DNA of 33,139 nt from positions 11,085 through 44,223 of the forward strand of contig DBWM01000023.1 in assembly GCA_002309015.1 (NCBI GenBank), given 5' to 3'. Positions 25,683 through 33,139 of this stretch are shown piece by piece. Source of the stretch: Myxococcales bacterium UBA1238 (GTDB lineage: Bacteria; Myxococcota_A; Bradymonadia; UBA7976; UBA1532). A program made the position numbers and the translations under genes. The number at the start of each line of letters is the position of its first letter. The first letter of the stretch is position 1. Under the pieces are notes generated by a model, which was not told where the DNA came from, did not search any database, and saw only the letters and a list, made by a program, of their open reading frames with translations.

Positions 25683-26720
25683 ATGGATTTTCTCAATCGC
25701 GATATCTGGGCCGGAAATACGGTCAAAAGCTTCATCTTTTTAGCGGTCGGCATCATCCTTACCTTTGTTGTCGCCTCGCTCGTCCAAAAACTCTTCCGCA
25801 AGGTCTTAAAGGGCTTAGTCGAGAAATCAAAAACCAACCTCGATAACCTGATCCTGATGACCTTCGAAAAGCCGGTCTACTGGTTCGTGCTCGCCGGCGG
25901 TTTCAATATTTCGCTGAGCTTTATTCGCCTGGGCAATCTCACCGGTTATGTGAGCAAGGCGTTCACCATCATCTTCATGATCTTTATTGCCTGGAGCCTT
26001 CACAGCTTTGTGGGCGCTCTCCGCACCAACTACATGACCAAGCTCGACCCGCAACTTGCGAATATTGTTGAGAAAACATTAAAAGCCATCGTCTGGATAC
26101 TCTGCGCTCTGGTCACTGCGGGCACTCTGGACGTCGACATCGCCTCCCTGATCGCCGGCTTGAGCATCGGTGGTTTGGCCCTCTCCATGGCGGCCAAGGA
26201 TACGCTCTCCAACATCTTCGGTTCCGTCACGCTCTTTGCCGACAAACCCTTCAAGACCGGCGACATGATCTCCATCGGCGGCACCATCGGCACCGTCGAA
26301 GACGTGGGCCTGCGCACCTTCCACCTGCGCACTCTCGAAGGCACCCTGATCACCTACCCCAACGCGATGCTGGTGGGCGGTCCCATCGAAAACATCACCA
26401 TGCGCCCTGATCGCCGCTACCTGGGTTGCCTCTCGGTCGTCTACAGCATGACCACGCAGCAGCTGAAGGACGCCATGGAAGCGATCCGCGAAATCCTGAA
26501 AGCCAACCCGCGCGTCCGCGACGATTTCTCGGTCCGCATCGATAAATTTGCCGACTCCTCCATCGACATCGGCATGCTCTTCTGGGTCACCCCCGCCGCC
26601 GATTACTTTGATGTGGTCAGCGAAGTCTTCCTGGCCTGCAAAGAAAAGTTCGACAAAGAAGGCTGGGACTTCGCGTTCCCGAGCCTCACGCTCTATCAGG
26701 ATGCAGACAGCAAGAAATAA
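25683..26720 (+). CDS. MscS-family mechanosensitive ion channel
   Basis: 345 aa. Several membrane helices lie in the first half, and the pore-lining helix has the Gly/Ala pattern 'DIASLIAGLSIGGLALSMAAKDTLSNIFGSVTLF' (about 152-185). The MscS beta domain follows: 'KPFKTGDMISIGGTIGTVEDVGLRTFHLRTLEGTLITYPNAML'. The C-terminal alpha/beta vestibule domain completes the protein. It opens under membrane tension in hypo-osmotic shock. GGGAG lies five bases before the ATG. The gene is monocistronic, with an intrinsic terminator 25 bases after the stop. Confidence 0.94.
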   Translation: MDFLNRDIWAGNTVKSFIFLAVGIILTFVVASLVQKLFRKVLKGLVEKSKTNLDNLILMTFEKPVYWFVLAGGFNISLSFIRLGNLTGYVSKAFTIIFMIFIAWSLHSFVGALRTNYMTKLDPQLANIVEKTLKAIVWILCALVTAGTLDVDIASLIAGLSIGGLALSMAAKDTLSNIFGSVTLFADKPFKTGDMISIGGTIGTVEDVGLRTFHLRTLEGTLITYPNAMLVGGPIENITMRPDRRYLGCLSVVYSMTTQQLKDAMEAIREILKANPRVRDDFSVRIDKFADSSIDIGMLFWVTPAADYFDVVSEVFLACKEKFDKEGWDFAFPSLTLYQDADSKK

Positions 26721-26745
26721 TCTGTAACTCTGCGTTTTTATTCAG

Positions 26746-26773
26746 AAAGCGGCCCTCAAAAGCCGCTTTTTTT
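26746..26773 (+). terminator. Intrinsic terminator after the MscS gene
   Basis: AAAGCGGC-CCTCAAAA-GCCGCTTT followed by a run of T (26767-26773): an 8-bp perfect stem, 8-base loop and U tract. Confidence 0.85.
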
Positions 26774-26861
26774 GATCGCATCGCGCTTCATTCTCCCCGC
26801 CTCGGTCACCTCACAATCACCCTCATTGCGGTGCATTTCTTTTCACGTTTTAACAAAAAGC

Positions 26862-26890
26862 TTGCACCCACGATACCTGATCTGCAAAAT
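26862..26890 (+). promoter_or_regulatory. Candidate sigma-70 promoter of the HEAT-repeat gene
   Basis: TTGCAC (26862-26867), a 17-base spacer and CAAAAT (26885-26890). A start near 26897 would give a leader of about 24 bases that includes the AGGAG before the ATG. Confidence 0.4.
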
Positions 26891-26920
26891 GCCCCTTTTT
26901 GAAATTTTTAGGAGTGATCG

Positions 26921-29194
26921 ATGAAGCGTTCTTCTCTTTTAATGCTGCTGGTCAGTTGGGCGATGCCCCTTTTGGCGCAGGCCGATCCCATCGCTACCGT
27001 CCGTTACGATTACACCAAATGGTCGCGCAGCGAGCCGAGCCGCTTCCTCCTTTTGCCTCAGTCCGCTCAGCTCAAGGGCGAGAAGTTTGAGGATCAAATC
27101 CGGGAGCTCTTTACCCTGCTGGTTTCAAACAAGCGCAACAGCTACGGCGACGCGCGCCTGGCGTTCAAGCCCGACGCCGCTGAAACCGGCATCGTCTACG
27201 TGTATCTCGACGAGAGCAAAGCCCAGTACAACCCCATCGTGATGGCTGAGACGGTCTACACCTTCACCGAAAACGGCGCATCCAAGGTGATTTTCCCCAA
27301 GGCGGCGCCTCAGGGCTGGACGCGCGCTGACGTCCCCTTTAACGCCTACGTCCTCGAAATGAAGATGTACGAAGCTCTGCCGCCGAGCGCCGCTTCCGCC
27401 TCCAACGTGGTGATGCCCGATGGCCGTCGCCTGCCCCTGGCCCAGGTGCTCGAAGGGATCAAAGCCGAAAAAGCCGAATACAGCGATCCGTTCTGGAGCT
27501 ACCTGCAAACGGGTCCCTCAACGGCGATTTTGCGCGTGATCGAGGCTTCCAAAGCGCTCTCTCTGCAAAGCCGCTCTACCCGGTTGCTGCCCATGCTTGA
27601 ATCCGCCGACGTCGCGATCCGGACGGCCGCCATCGGTGCCCTCGAAGGCCTCGATCAAAAGGAAGTCAACCTCGCACTCCGCAAGGTGATGGATCAGGAT
27701 CCCGAACAAAAAGTGAAGGATCTCGCGGCGTTACAGCTCAGCAAGTCCCAGGATCCCGCATTTGCGGTGGCGGCTCAGTTCCACGCATTGCGCAGCCAGG
27801 ATGAATCGATCGCCGCATCGGCTGCAAAGACCCTCGGCCAAAGCAAGCAACAGGAAGCCAACCAGCATTTAAAGGCAGCCCTCGCTCACAATTCGGGTCT
27901 CGTGCGCAAGGCGGCAGCTGAAAGCCTGATGCTGCGCAACGAAACTTCGGCCATCGTGGATGCCCTGAAGGATCCGCAATTCTCCGCAAACAGCAACGAG
28001 CTGGCTCAGGTGCTGGCGGCTCAGGATAAAGATCGCACGAGTGCGGAGCAGGGATTGATTCACCTGCTGGCACACGGCGATCACGCGCAATCGATGGCTG
28101 CTGCGCAAAAGCTGGCGGCTTTCAAGGATGCCAACGCACAGCGCGCCCTCGGCAAAGCTTGCCTGAGCGAAAACGCAGAGCTCCGCATCGAAGCCGCAAA
28201 GAGCCTGGGCGCTCAAAAAGATCCCGCAACTCTGGAGATTCTGGCTCAGGCCAACGTGGACGACGCGGAAAGCGGCGATGCGGTCCTCACGGCGATGCAG
28301 CAAATCTATGCCAGCCAGGAGATCGATTTTGTGATGAAGGGGATCCGCAGCAAGAACAACGCTCAAAAGCGCGCTGCGATCACGGCCATGGGCGATTTGG
28401 TGCGCAATCAAAAGGGTAAATGGGTCAAGCGTGACGCGCAGGAAGTTCTGCGTCCCCTCGCGCAATCGAAGGATCCCAACATTCGGGCGGCGGTGGCCCA
28501 AAGCTTTGAGCTGATGGCCGATAAATCCCTCGAACCCGAAATGGAAGCTCTGGCGTCGGATCAGGCCATCGAGGTCAAGCGCGCTGCCGCTCACAGCCTG
28601 CGCGCATTCCCCGGGCAGTCGAGCGTCGATCACCTCCTCGCTTACGCCAAAGAAGACGATCCCCAGCTTTTGGCCAACGCTCTGGGTTCACTCGGGGCGC
28701 TGAAAGAGAGAGCGGCGCTCGATTTGATCACCTCGCGGCTCGGTCACAACGATGTGCGCGTCCGACGCGAAGCGACGCGGGCTCTGGTGCAACTGGGCGA
28801 AACTTTGGAGCAAAAGCAGCCTCTGCTCTCGTTCTTCAGCGATCGCATGTTTGATGACGACGGCGAAGTGCGAAAGCTCTCCATCGACGGCCTGCTTCTG
28901 GTCAACGATCACCGCGTGCAGACGGCGCTTTCGGCCTTGCTGCAGGATCCGGTAATCGAGGTGCGCCAGAATGCGCTGCTCGCCATGGCCAAGAGCGGTG
29001 ATGCGTCGGCCATTGAAGGGATCGCGACCGCCCTCGACGACGATGCCCCGAGCGTACGCCGCACAGCCCTCGAAGCGTTTGCATTGTTAAACAGCAAAGA
29101 AGCCCTGCCCCGTCTGCAGGCACATTTAACCAAAGAAAACGACGAGAGCCTGCGCCATACCACCGAGCAGGTGATCGCCTCCCTCCGCAAGTAA
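26921..29194 (+). CDS. Exported HEAT-repeat protein
   Basis: 757 aa with a signal peptide (MKRSSLLMLLVSWAMPLLAQA), so it is exported. Residues about 22-200 form an N-terminal domain of unknown type ('YTFTENGASKVIFPKAAPQG'). From about 210 to the end come many helical repeats of 30-33 residues of the HEAT/PBS-lyase kind: 'LLPMLESADVAIRTAAIGALEGL', 'LAQSKDPNIRAAVAQSFELMAD', 'LASDQAIEVKRAAAHSLRAF', 'LLQDPVIEVRQNALLAMAKSG'. This makes a long solenoid scaffold for protein contacts. AGGAG lies six bases before the ATG. It is a single gene with a terminator after the stop. The partner is unknown. Confidence 0.9.
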   Translation: MKRSSLLMLLVSWAMPLLAQADPIATVRYDYTKWSRSEPSRFLLLPQSAQLKGEKFEDQIRELFTLLVSNKRNSYGDARLAFKPDAAETGIVYVYLDESKAQYNPIVMAETVYTFTENGASKVIFPKAAPQGWTRADVPFNAYVLEMKMYEALPPSAASASNVVMPDGRRLPLAQVLEGIKAEKAEYSDPFWSYLQTGPSTAILRVIEASKALSLQSRSTRLLPMLESADVAIRTAAIGALEGLDQKEVNLALRKVMDQDPEQKVKDLAALQLSKSQDPAFAVAAQFHALRSQDESIAASAAKTLGQSKQQEANQHLKAALAHNSGLVRKAAAESLMLRNETSAIVDALKDPQFSANSNELAQVLAAQDKDRTSAEQGLIHLLAHGDHAQSMAAAQKLAAFKDANAQRALGKACLSENAELRIEAAKSLGAQKDPATLEILAQANVDDAESGDAVLTAMQQIYASQEIDFVMKGIRSKNNAQKRAAITAMGDLVRNQKGKWVKRDAQEVLRPLAQSKDPNIRAAVAQSFELMADKSLEPEMEALASDQAIEVKRAAAHSLRAFPGQSSVDHLLAYAKEDDPQLLANALGSLGALKERAALDLITSRLGHNDVRVRREATRALVQLGETLEQKQPLLSFFSDRMFDDDGEVRKLSIDGLLLVNDHRVQTALSALLQDPVIEVRQNALLAMAKSGDASAIEGIATALDDDAPSVRRTALEAFALLNSKEALPRLQAHLTKENDESLRHTTEQVIASLRK

Positions 29195-29231
29195 TCCCGC
29201 CTCCAGCCCCCCAACACCCCAACACCGCATA

Positions 29232-29265
29232 CAAAAAAGCCTTCCACAACGGGAAGGCTTCTTTT
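29232..29265. terminator. Bidirectional terminator between the HEAT-repeat gene and rpoZ
   Basis: AAGCCTTCC-ACAACG-GGAAGGCTT forms a 9-bp perfect stem, flanked by an A-run on the left and CTTTTT on the right, so it can end both convergent transcripts. Confidence 0.9.
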
Positions 29266-29286
29266 TAACGCCCCGGGCTCAGAGAC

Positions 29287-29565
29287 TCAGACCAGAGCGC
29301 TGTCGTCAAAGCTGCTGAAATCGTTAGAGGGCGTAGCCTGCAGATGGCGCTTGTTGGCGGCCATCACCGCTTCGGCCACATTCTCACGAAAATGCACGTG
29401 ACCCGCAGCGATCTCGCGCAATGCGGTGACGATGTCTTTGTTCTTGGAATCGATCAGGCGCTTCGCACCGCGATGCAGCTGGCGATAACGCAAAGCCGCC
29501 AAATGAACGAGCGCAAACTGATCGGGCATCTTTTTTAAAGCATCTTCAACGGTGACGCGGGCCAT
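29287..29565 (-). CDS. rpoZ: RNA polymerase omega subunit
   Basis: 92 aa from the ATG at 29563-29565, chosen over an upstream start (29613) because AAGGAG lies seven bases before it and the omega family begins MARVTVED. The sequence follows omega closely: 'MARVTVEDALKKMPDQFALV', 'AALRYRQLHRGAKRLID' and 'NKDIVTALREIAAGHV'. Omega helps fold beta-prime and is part of one ppGpp site in proteobacteria. The tail (about 60-92) is less conserved and ends Asp/Ser-rich. The usual neighbours gmk and spoT are absent here; it follows the DUF4340 gene by 93 bases on the same strand. Confidence 0.92.
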   Translation of the reverse strand: MARVTVEDALKKMPDQFALVHLAALRYRQLHRGAKRLIDSKNKDIVTALREIAAGHVHFRENVAEAVMAANKRHLQATPSNDFSSFDDSALV

Positions 29566-29658
29566 CCGTAAACTCCTTTGCCTTGCGGCAACCAAATCCA
29601 AAAATGGGGGCATTATCCATATTTTGCGCGCAAATAAAACCCATTCTGCCCAAAAACC

Positions 29659-30657
29659 CTATTCAGGAATCGCGGGCAGGTTGAAGAGCGCATTGTTGTC
29701 GAGCGTGGGGACTGCTTCCTCTTTGGGCGCAGGCTTTTCCACGAACTCCTCGAGCTTTTGGTTCAAGAGCTTTTCAGCCGCATATTTGGGCACCGTCACC
29801 ACATCTTCTTTGCCTTCCACCTTTGCGTAATAGCTCTCGCCTTCCTCATCGGCTTTGCCGCCCAGAAGCACCTTTGCGGTCTCTTTGCCATTTGAGAGCA
29901 GAAGCTTCGCCTGACCGAGGTTTTGTTCGGGCTTCTCGCCCTTGCCAGCAGGCGCCGTCACCGTCAGATAGCGCGCCGTCGACACAAAGGATCGCACCAG
30001 GTCGTCATCGATCTTCTGCCCATCCAGGCCCTCTACATGCCATTCGGTCTTTTCATCCTGCGTCATCGCGATTTGGCCGAAGGCGTTTTGCAGCGTGATC
30101 TCCTTGATCGCATCGAGCGGCACCAGGCGGGTTTCGATGAAGTTTTGCAGGTTCGGATTGAGCGCCCAAAGGTTGATCGAGGTCGCAACGTAGGTTTCGT
30201 CGTGATCCTTCAGGCGCACCAGAGCGCCGGCCTTCTGGCCCGCTCCAAAATAGAGCGTCTCCTGGCCCGATGCGGTCTTCAGCGTCACCCTGCGCTCGTA
30301 ATGATCGTCGCTGGTCTTCAGCTGAGCGGCCGCCTTGAGACTTTGAGAGAGCGGATCGCGCACACGCACGGCAAGCAGTTTATCAATAAAATCAGAGACT
30401 TTGGCTTCATCCGCGGGGTAATCAAAATGTGAGGACAGGCGCCAGTGGCCTTCTTTGAGATCGAGGGTCAGCTTTTTGGGCGCTTCGCTCTCCGGACTTT
30501 GCTCGATTTCGAGCGCGACCACCTTTTCGCGATCCATTTCGAGCAGCGGCTTGGTCGCCTTCACGCCGGGCGTGCCGGTGCGGGTGGTCCAAAAGACGGC
30601 CACGAGGACGAGCTGAATCACCAGAAGGGCGGTCAGAATACGGTGCTGCTTGTTCAT
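29659..30657 (-). CDS. DUF4340 membrane-anchored protein of a Gld-type ABC module
   Basis: 332 aa. One N-terminal membrane helix (about 7-25, 'ILTALLVIQLVLVAVFW') anchors an extracytoplasmic domain. The domain has the DUF4340 pattern: 'LDLKEGHWRLSSHFDYPADEAKVSDFIDKLLAV', then 'VTLKTASGQETLYFGAGQKAG' and 'VRLKDHDETYVAT', repeated once more in the second half. The C-terminus is Pro- and Glu-rich. DUF4340 genes commonly follow GldG-like genes in ABC modules, as here: the ATG overlaps the GldF-GldG stop by 4 bp. It probably works with that transporter at the outer face of the inner membrane; the cargo is unknown. Confidence 0.85.
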   Translation of the reverse strand: MNKQHRILTALLVIQLVLVAVFWTTRTGTPGVKATKPLLEMDREKVVALEIEQSPESEAPKKLTLDLKEGHWRLSSHFDYPADEAKVSDFIDKLLAVRVRDPLSQSLKAAAQLKTSDDHYERRVTLKTASGQETLYFGAGQKAGALVRLKDHDETYVATSINLWALNPNLQNFIETRLVPLDAIKEITLQNAFGQIAMTQDEKTEWHVEGLDGQKIDDDLVRSFVSTARYLTVTAPAGKGEKPEQNLGQAKLLLSNGKETAKVLLGGKADEEGESYYAKVEGKEDVVTVPKYAAEKLLNQKLEEFVEKPAPKEEAVPTLDNNALFNLPAIPE

Positions 30658-33139
30658 TTTTGAGCCTCCTCTGCGGCCAAAACCATGGGGCGAATCATGC
30701 GGCGGCGGGAGCGCGCGATCACCAAAACGGCGATCAGAGCGCAGATCACGATCGCGTAGTTGCCCATCTCGTAAGCGATCCGTTCATCGGCGGTCATCGA
30801 GCGCAGGGTGCGCGCAAAGGCACCACCCGAGCGAATTTGCAGCAAATCCATGTCCGACATCGCCCAGTCGATCATGTTGCGCACGAACACGTTGTTGCCC
30901 TTAAAGCTGCCGTTACCCATCTGAGCGCCCAGTTGCTGCACCAGATCCGAGGCGATCGAAGAGGATCCGATCACCACCAGGCGCGCATCGGAAGTTGCGG
31001 CGTCGAGTTTTTGCGAAGCGAGGGCCGCTTTTTCACCGGCGATCGGCGAAGGCTGATCCTTAAAGGCGCTCTCAAACGACCCCACCAGCGTCACCGCGAG
31101 CGGCAGCGAGCGCATCGGCGCATCGCCTCTGGGGAACGGATCCTCCATGTTGTCGGTATCAGGCTCCGTCGACATCGAATGGCGCACAAAGCTTTCATCC
31201 GAAGACTTCAGCAAAACCTCGCCCTTCACGCCTTCCTTTAAGCCTTCAAGCTCCACCGGGCTGCCCCAGGTAAACGCCATCGACGAGAGCCCCGAGAGCG
31301 CCACGTGACCCCTGGCAAAGCCCTGCTGGCGGATTTCGGGGAAGAAGGGATAAGGCATCATCACGATGCGCTCGAGCTGGAAGGCGCCGCGGCGTTCGGT
31401 GACCGGCACGGGGAACCGCGTGTTGTGGGGATCCATCGCAAAGCCGCGCTCGATCTTGGCGCCGTAGCTTTCGAGCTGCTTCAGCCAGTTTTCGTCCGTT
31501 TTGATCGCGTCGATGGAGCTGTAGCCGGGTTTCATGTCGTACGCGCCGGTCATCGCCAAAACCGAACCGCCGCGCATCAGATACTGGTCGATCGCAAAGC
31601 GCGCCTTGTCCGAAAGCTTGCCGGGTTTGGCCACGATCAAAACATCGATGTCGCCGGGCACCGCGCCGTCCTTCAAATCCAGGCGCTCCACCGTCAGATC
31701 CTCCGAAAGCTGGCGCTCGAGCAGCTGAAAATCCGGACGTCCCGCCCGCTCGCCGTACATCGCAAGCCGCGGATCCACCTCGGGGGTTTCGGTCACAAGG
31801 CCCACCTTCTTTAAGAATCCCGGCGTCGCCCTGCGGATCGCGCCCTCGATCGCGCTTCGCATCGAAGCTTCGGTGATCTCGCCCTGGGGATAGATGACTT
31901 CCACATGCTCGCCCTGGCGGTAGACCAGATGCAGGTAGAAGGTTTTGCCCGAAAGCAGGTCGGCCATCATGGGACGGATGCCGTAATCCCTGACCAGCTG
32001 CTGCCTGAGCTCGGCGTTTTCGTCGGGTTCGATGGTTTCAAACATGAACTTGCCGCCGCTCTTCTTTTCGAGTTCGCGGCCAAGCTTCACGATCGTCTCG
32101 CGCGCGCTCTCCAAATCTTCGGGCAGGTTCGCCGAAAGATAGGCCGTCAGGTGATGCGGGGTCTCCACCTGGCCGATCACGCTCTCGATGCTCTGGAACC
32201 CTTCGGTCACCTTCTTCACCGAGCGCGTGAGATCGTATTCGATGTTGCGCAGGCGCACCTTCACGTCCTCTTCGTCGGCGTGGAGCTCGATCAAATCCTC
32301 AAAACCGAGCACCGCATATTGATCGCCGTAAGAGACGACCACGTGAAAATACGAGTTGACCACCGATTCCTCGTGATGCCCCGAGATGCGGAACGGCACG
32401 GGCTTGACGTCGTAGCGCTCGCCGATTTCGGTCTCGAGCTCCTCATCCTTGCCGGGATCCGCGAAGACGAGGCGCACCTTGCCTTTGCCGTAAATCTCGT
32501 ATTCCTTTAAGAAGTCGCGAATGCGGGGAACCAGGGGCGCGAGCAGCGGGTGGGTCTTTTCAGAAAAATAGGCGGCGATCGTCAGCGGCTCTTCCAGATC
32601 CTGCAGGATCTGCTTGGTGACCGGGCTCACGGAATATTCGCCGTCGGCGGTCAAATCGACGCGCAGCACCGAGCAGGGCGCGAGCCACAGGTTGAGCGCG
32701 AGCGCGTTCAACGCCACGAGGATCAGGGTTTTGTGATGCGGTGCGCCCTTTGAAGGCTGCCCCTGCAGGCGCTTTTGCTCCAAAAAGGTCACGTTCAGCG
32801 TCAAGAACACGGCGCAAATGGAGGCGTAATAGATCAGATCGCGCAAATCCAAAACGCCGCGCTCGATGCTCCAAAAGCGGCTTCCGGTGCCGAGCTTGCG
32901 CAAAAACTCGCCGGTCTCGTTGCCAAAGAGCCCCACCACGCCGTCGGATCCGATGAGGTAGAAGCAGGCGCAGATGAGGGCGGTCACCATGAGCGACACG
33001 ATTTGGTTGTCGGTGCGCGAAGAGACGCAGAGGCCGATCGAGAGGTACGCCGCAGAGCAAAGCAGCGCCGCCACGTAACCGCCGATCACCGGGCCCCAGT
33101 CCAGATCGCCCAAAAGCGACGCCGTGATCGGCAGCGGCA
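30654..33139 (-). CDS. GldF-GldG fusion: ABC-2 permease joined to a GldG-type auxiliary protein (5' end outside the window)
   Basis: At least 827 aa; the frame stays open to the right edge, so the N-terminus is missing. A TTG at 33113 is inside the reading frame and unlikely to be the start. The visible N-terminal part is the end of an ABC-2 permease ('LDWGPVIGGYVAALLCSAAYLSIGLCVSSRTDNQIVSLM') with about four helices. A further helix leads into the GldG/IFT52-like domain: 'LRVDLTADGEYSVSPVTKQILQDLEEPLTIAAYFSEKTHP', 'FEDLIELHADEEDVKVRLRNIEYDLTRSVKKV', 'DIDVLIVAKPGKLSDKARFAIDQYLMRGGSVLAMTG'. A C-terminal helix and basic tail end the protein. GldF/GldG are known from gliding motility in Bacteroidota; fused copies occur widely in other phyla, and motility is not implied. 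The ATPase gene is presumably beyond the edge. Confidence 0.88.
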   Translation of the reverse strand, partial: PLPITASLLGDLDWGPVIGGYVAALLCSAAYLSIGLCVSSRTDNQIVSLMVTALICACFYLIGSDGVVGLFGNETGEFLRKLGTGSRFWSIERGVLDLRDLIYYASICAVFLTLNVTFLEQKRLQGQPSKGAPHHKTLILVALNALALNLWLAPCSVLRVDLTADGEYSVSPVTKQILQDLEEPLTIAAYFSEKTHPLLAPLVPRIRDFLKEYEIYGKGKVRLVFADPGKDEELETEIGERYDVKPVPFRISGHHEESVVNSYFHVVVSYGDQYAVLGFEDLIELHADEEDVKVRLRNIEYDLTRSVKKVTEGFQSIESVIGQVETPHHLTAYLSANLPEDLESARETIVKLGRELEKKSGGKFMFETIEPDENAELRQQLVRDYGIRPMMADLLSGKTFYLHLVYRQGEHVEVIYPQGEITEASMRSAIEGAIRRATPGFLKKVGLVTETPEVDPRLAMYGERAGRPDFQLLERQLSEDLTVERLDLKDGAVPGDIDVLIVAKPGKLSDKARFAIDQYLMRGGSVLAMTGAYDMKPGYSSIDAIKTDENWLKQLESYGAKIERGFAMDPHNTRFPVPVTERRGAFQLERIVMMPYPFFPEIRQQGFARGHVALSGLSSMAFTWGSPVELEGLKEGVKGEVLLKSSDESFVRHSMSTEPDTDNMEDPFPRGDAPMRSLPLAVTLVGSFESAFKDQPSPIAGEKAALASQKLDAATSDARLVVIGSSSIASDLVQQLGAQMGNGSFKGNNVFVRNMIDWAMSDMDLLQIRSGGAFARTLRSMTADERIAYEMGNYAIVICALIAVLVIARSRRRMIRPMVLAAEEAQK

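Noticed and set aside
27869..28633. 254-codon frame opposite the HEAT-repeat gene
   Set aside because: Shadow frame with no motif; the plus strand has regular helical repeats.
1..33139. tRNA, rRNA, insertion sequence or prophage genes
   Set aside because: No cloverleaf, rRNA signature, transposase, integrase or structural phage gene was seen on either strand.

Overview
The window reads as chromosomal DNA from a Gram-negative bacterium of the former Deltaproteobacteria, most like Myxococcota or Bradymonadota. This placement is inference from gene content: two transmembrane Ser/Thr protein kinases (one with the HRDVSPPN catalytic loop common in myxobacteria), lipoproteins with repeated D-x-DNDGDG calcium-loop motifs, an OmpP1/FadL-type outer-membrane protein, and a GldF/GldG-like ABC export module. 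The DNA is moderately GC-rich and gene-dense. I see no rRNA, tRNA, CRISPR array, insertion sequence or phage gene.

Layout. 1-4901 (minus): two overlapping lipoprotein genes, one carrying six Cys-bounded DGxDNDGDG repeats. 5031-5627 (minus): a small zinc-ribbon protein. It is divergent from 5833-9763 (plus), which holds a zinc-ribbon/kinase/coiled-coil protein, a CinA/MoaB-like domain protein and dihydrolipoamide dehydrogenase. 9765-11618 (minus): a second kinase, convergent with lpdA with one base between the stop codons. 11731-15773 (minus): a four-gene cluster of an alkaline-phosphatase-superfamily phosphodiesterase, PgsB, PgsC and a PgsW-like protein, pointing to poly-gamma-glutamate synthesis without a PgsA/CapA gene in the cluster. 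15946-16746 (plus): a nitroreductase. 16747-17178: the only gene-poor gap, with three copies of the palindrome TTTCA-N5-TGAAA. 17179-21721 (minus): a SNF2 helicase followed by a SWIM zinc-finger protein. 21799-25572 (minus): a FadL-like porin, an EF-hand lipoprotein and a eukaryotic-like UDP-sugar pyrophosphorylase. 25683-26720 (plus): an MscS channel. 26921-29194 (plus): an exported HEAT-repeat protein. 29287-29565 (minus): RNA polymerase omega (rpoZ). 29659-33139 (minus): a DUF4340 protein and a GldF-GldG fusion that runs off the right edge.

Much of the window concerns the envelope: capsule polymer, lipoproteins, porin, UDP-sugar supply, mechanosensing and an ABC export module. The genes are organised into tight, often translationally coupled operons with 1-32 bp overlaps. 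Several starts were moved from the longest ORF to an internal ATG because a Shine-Dalgarno sequence sits in front of it (rpoZ, the SWIM protein, the EF-hand lipoprotein, the phosphodiesterase).

The two observations most worth following are the phosphodiesterase coupled to pgsB in a cluster that lacks pgsA, and the triple palindrome between two convergent genes.
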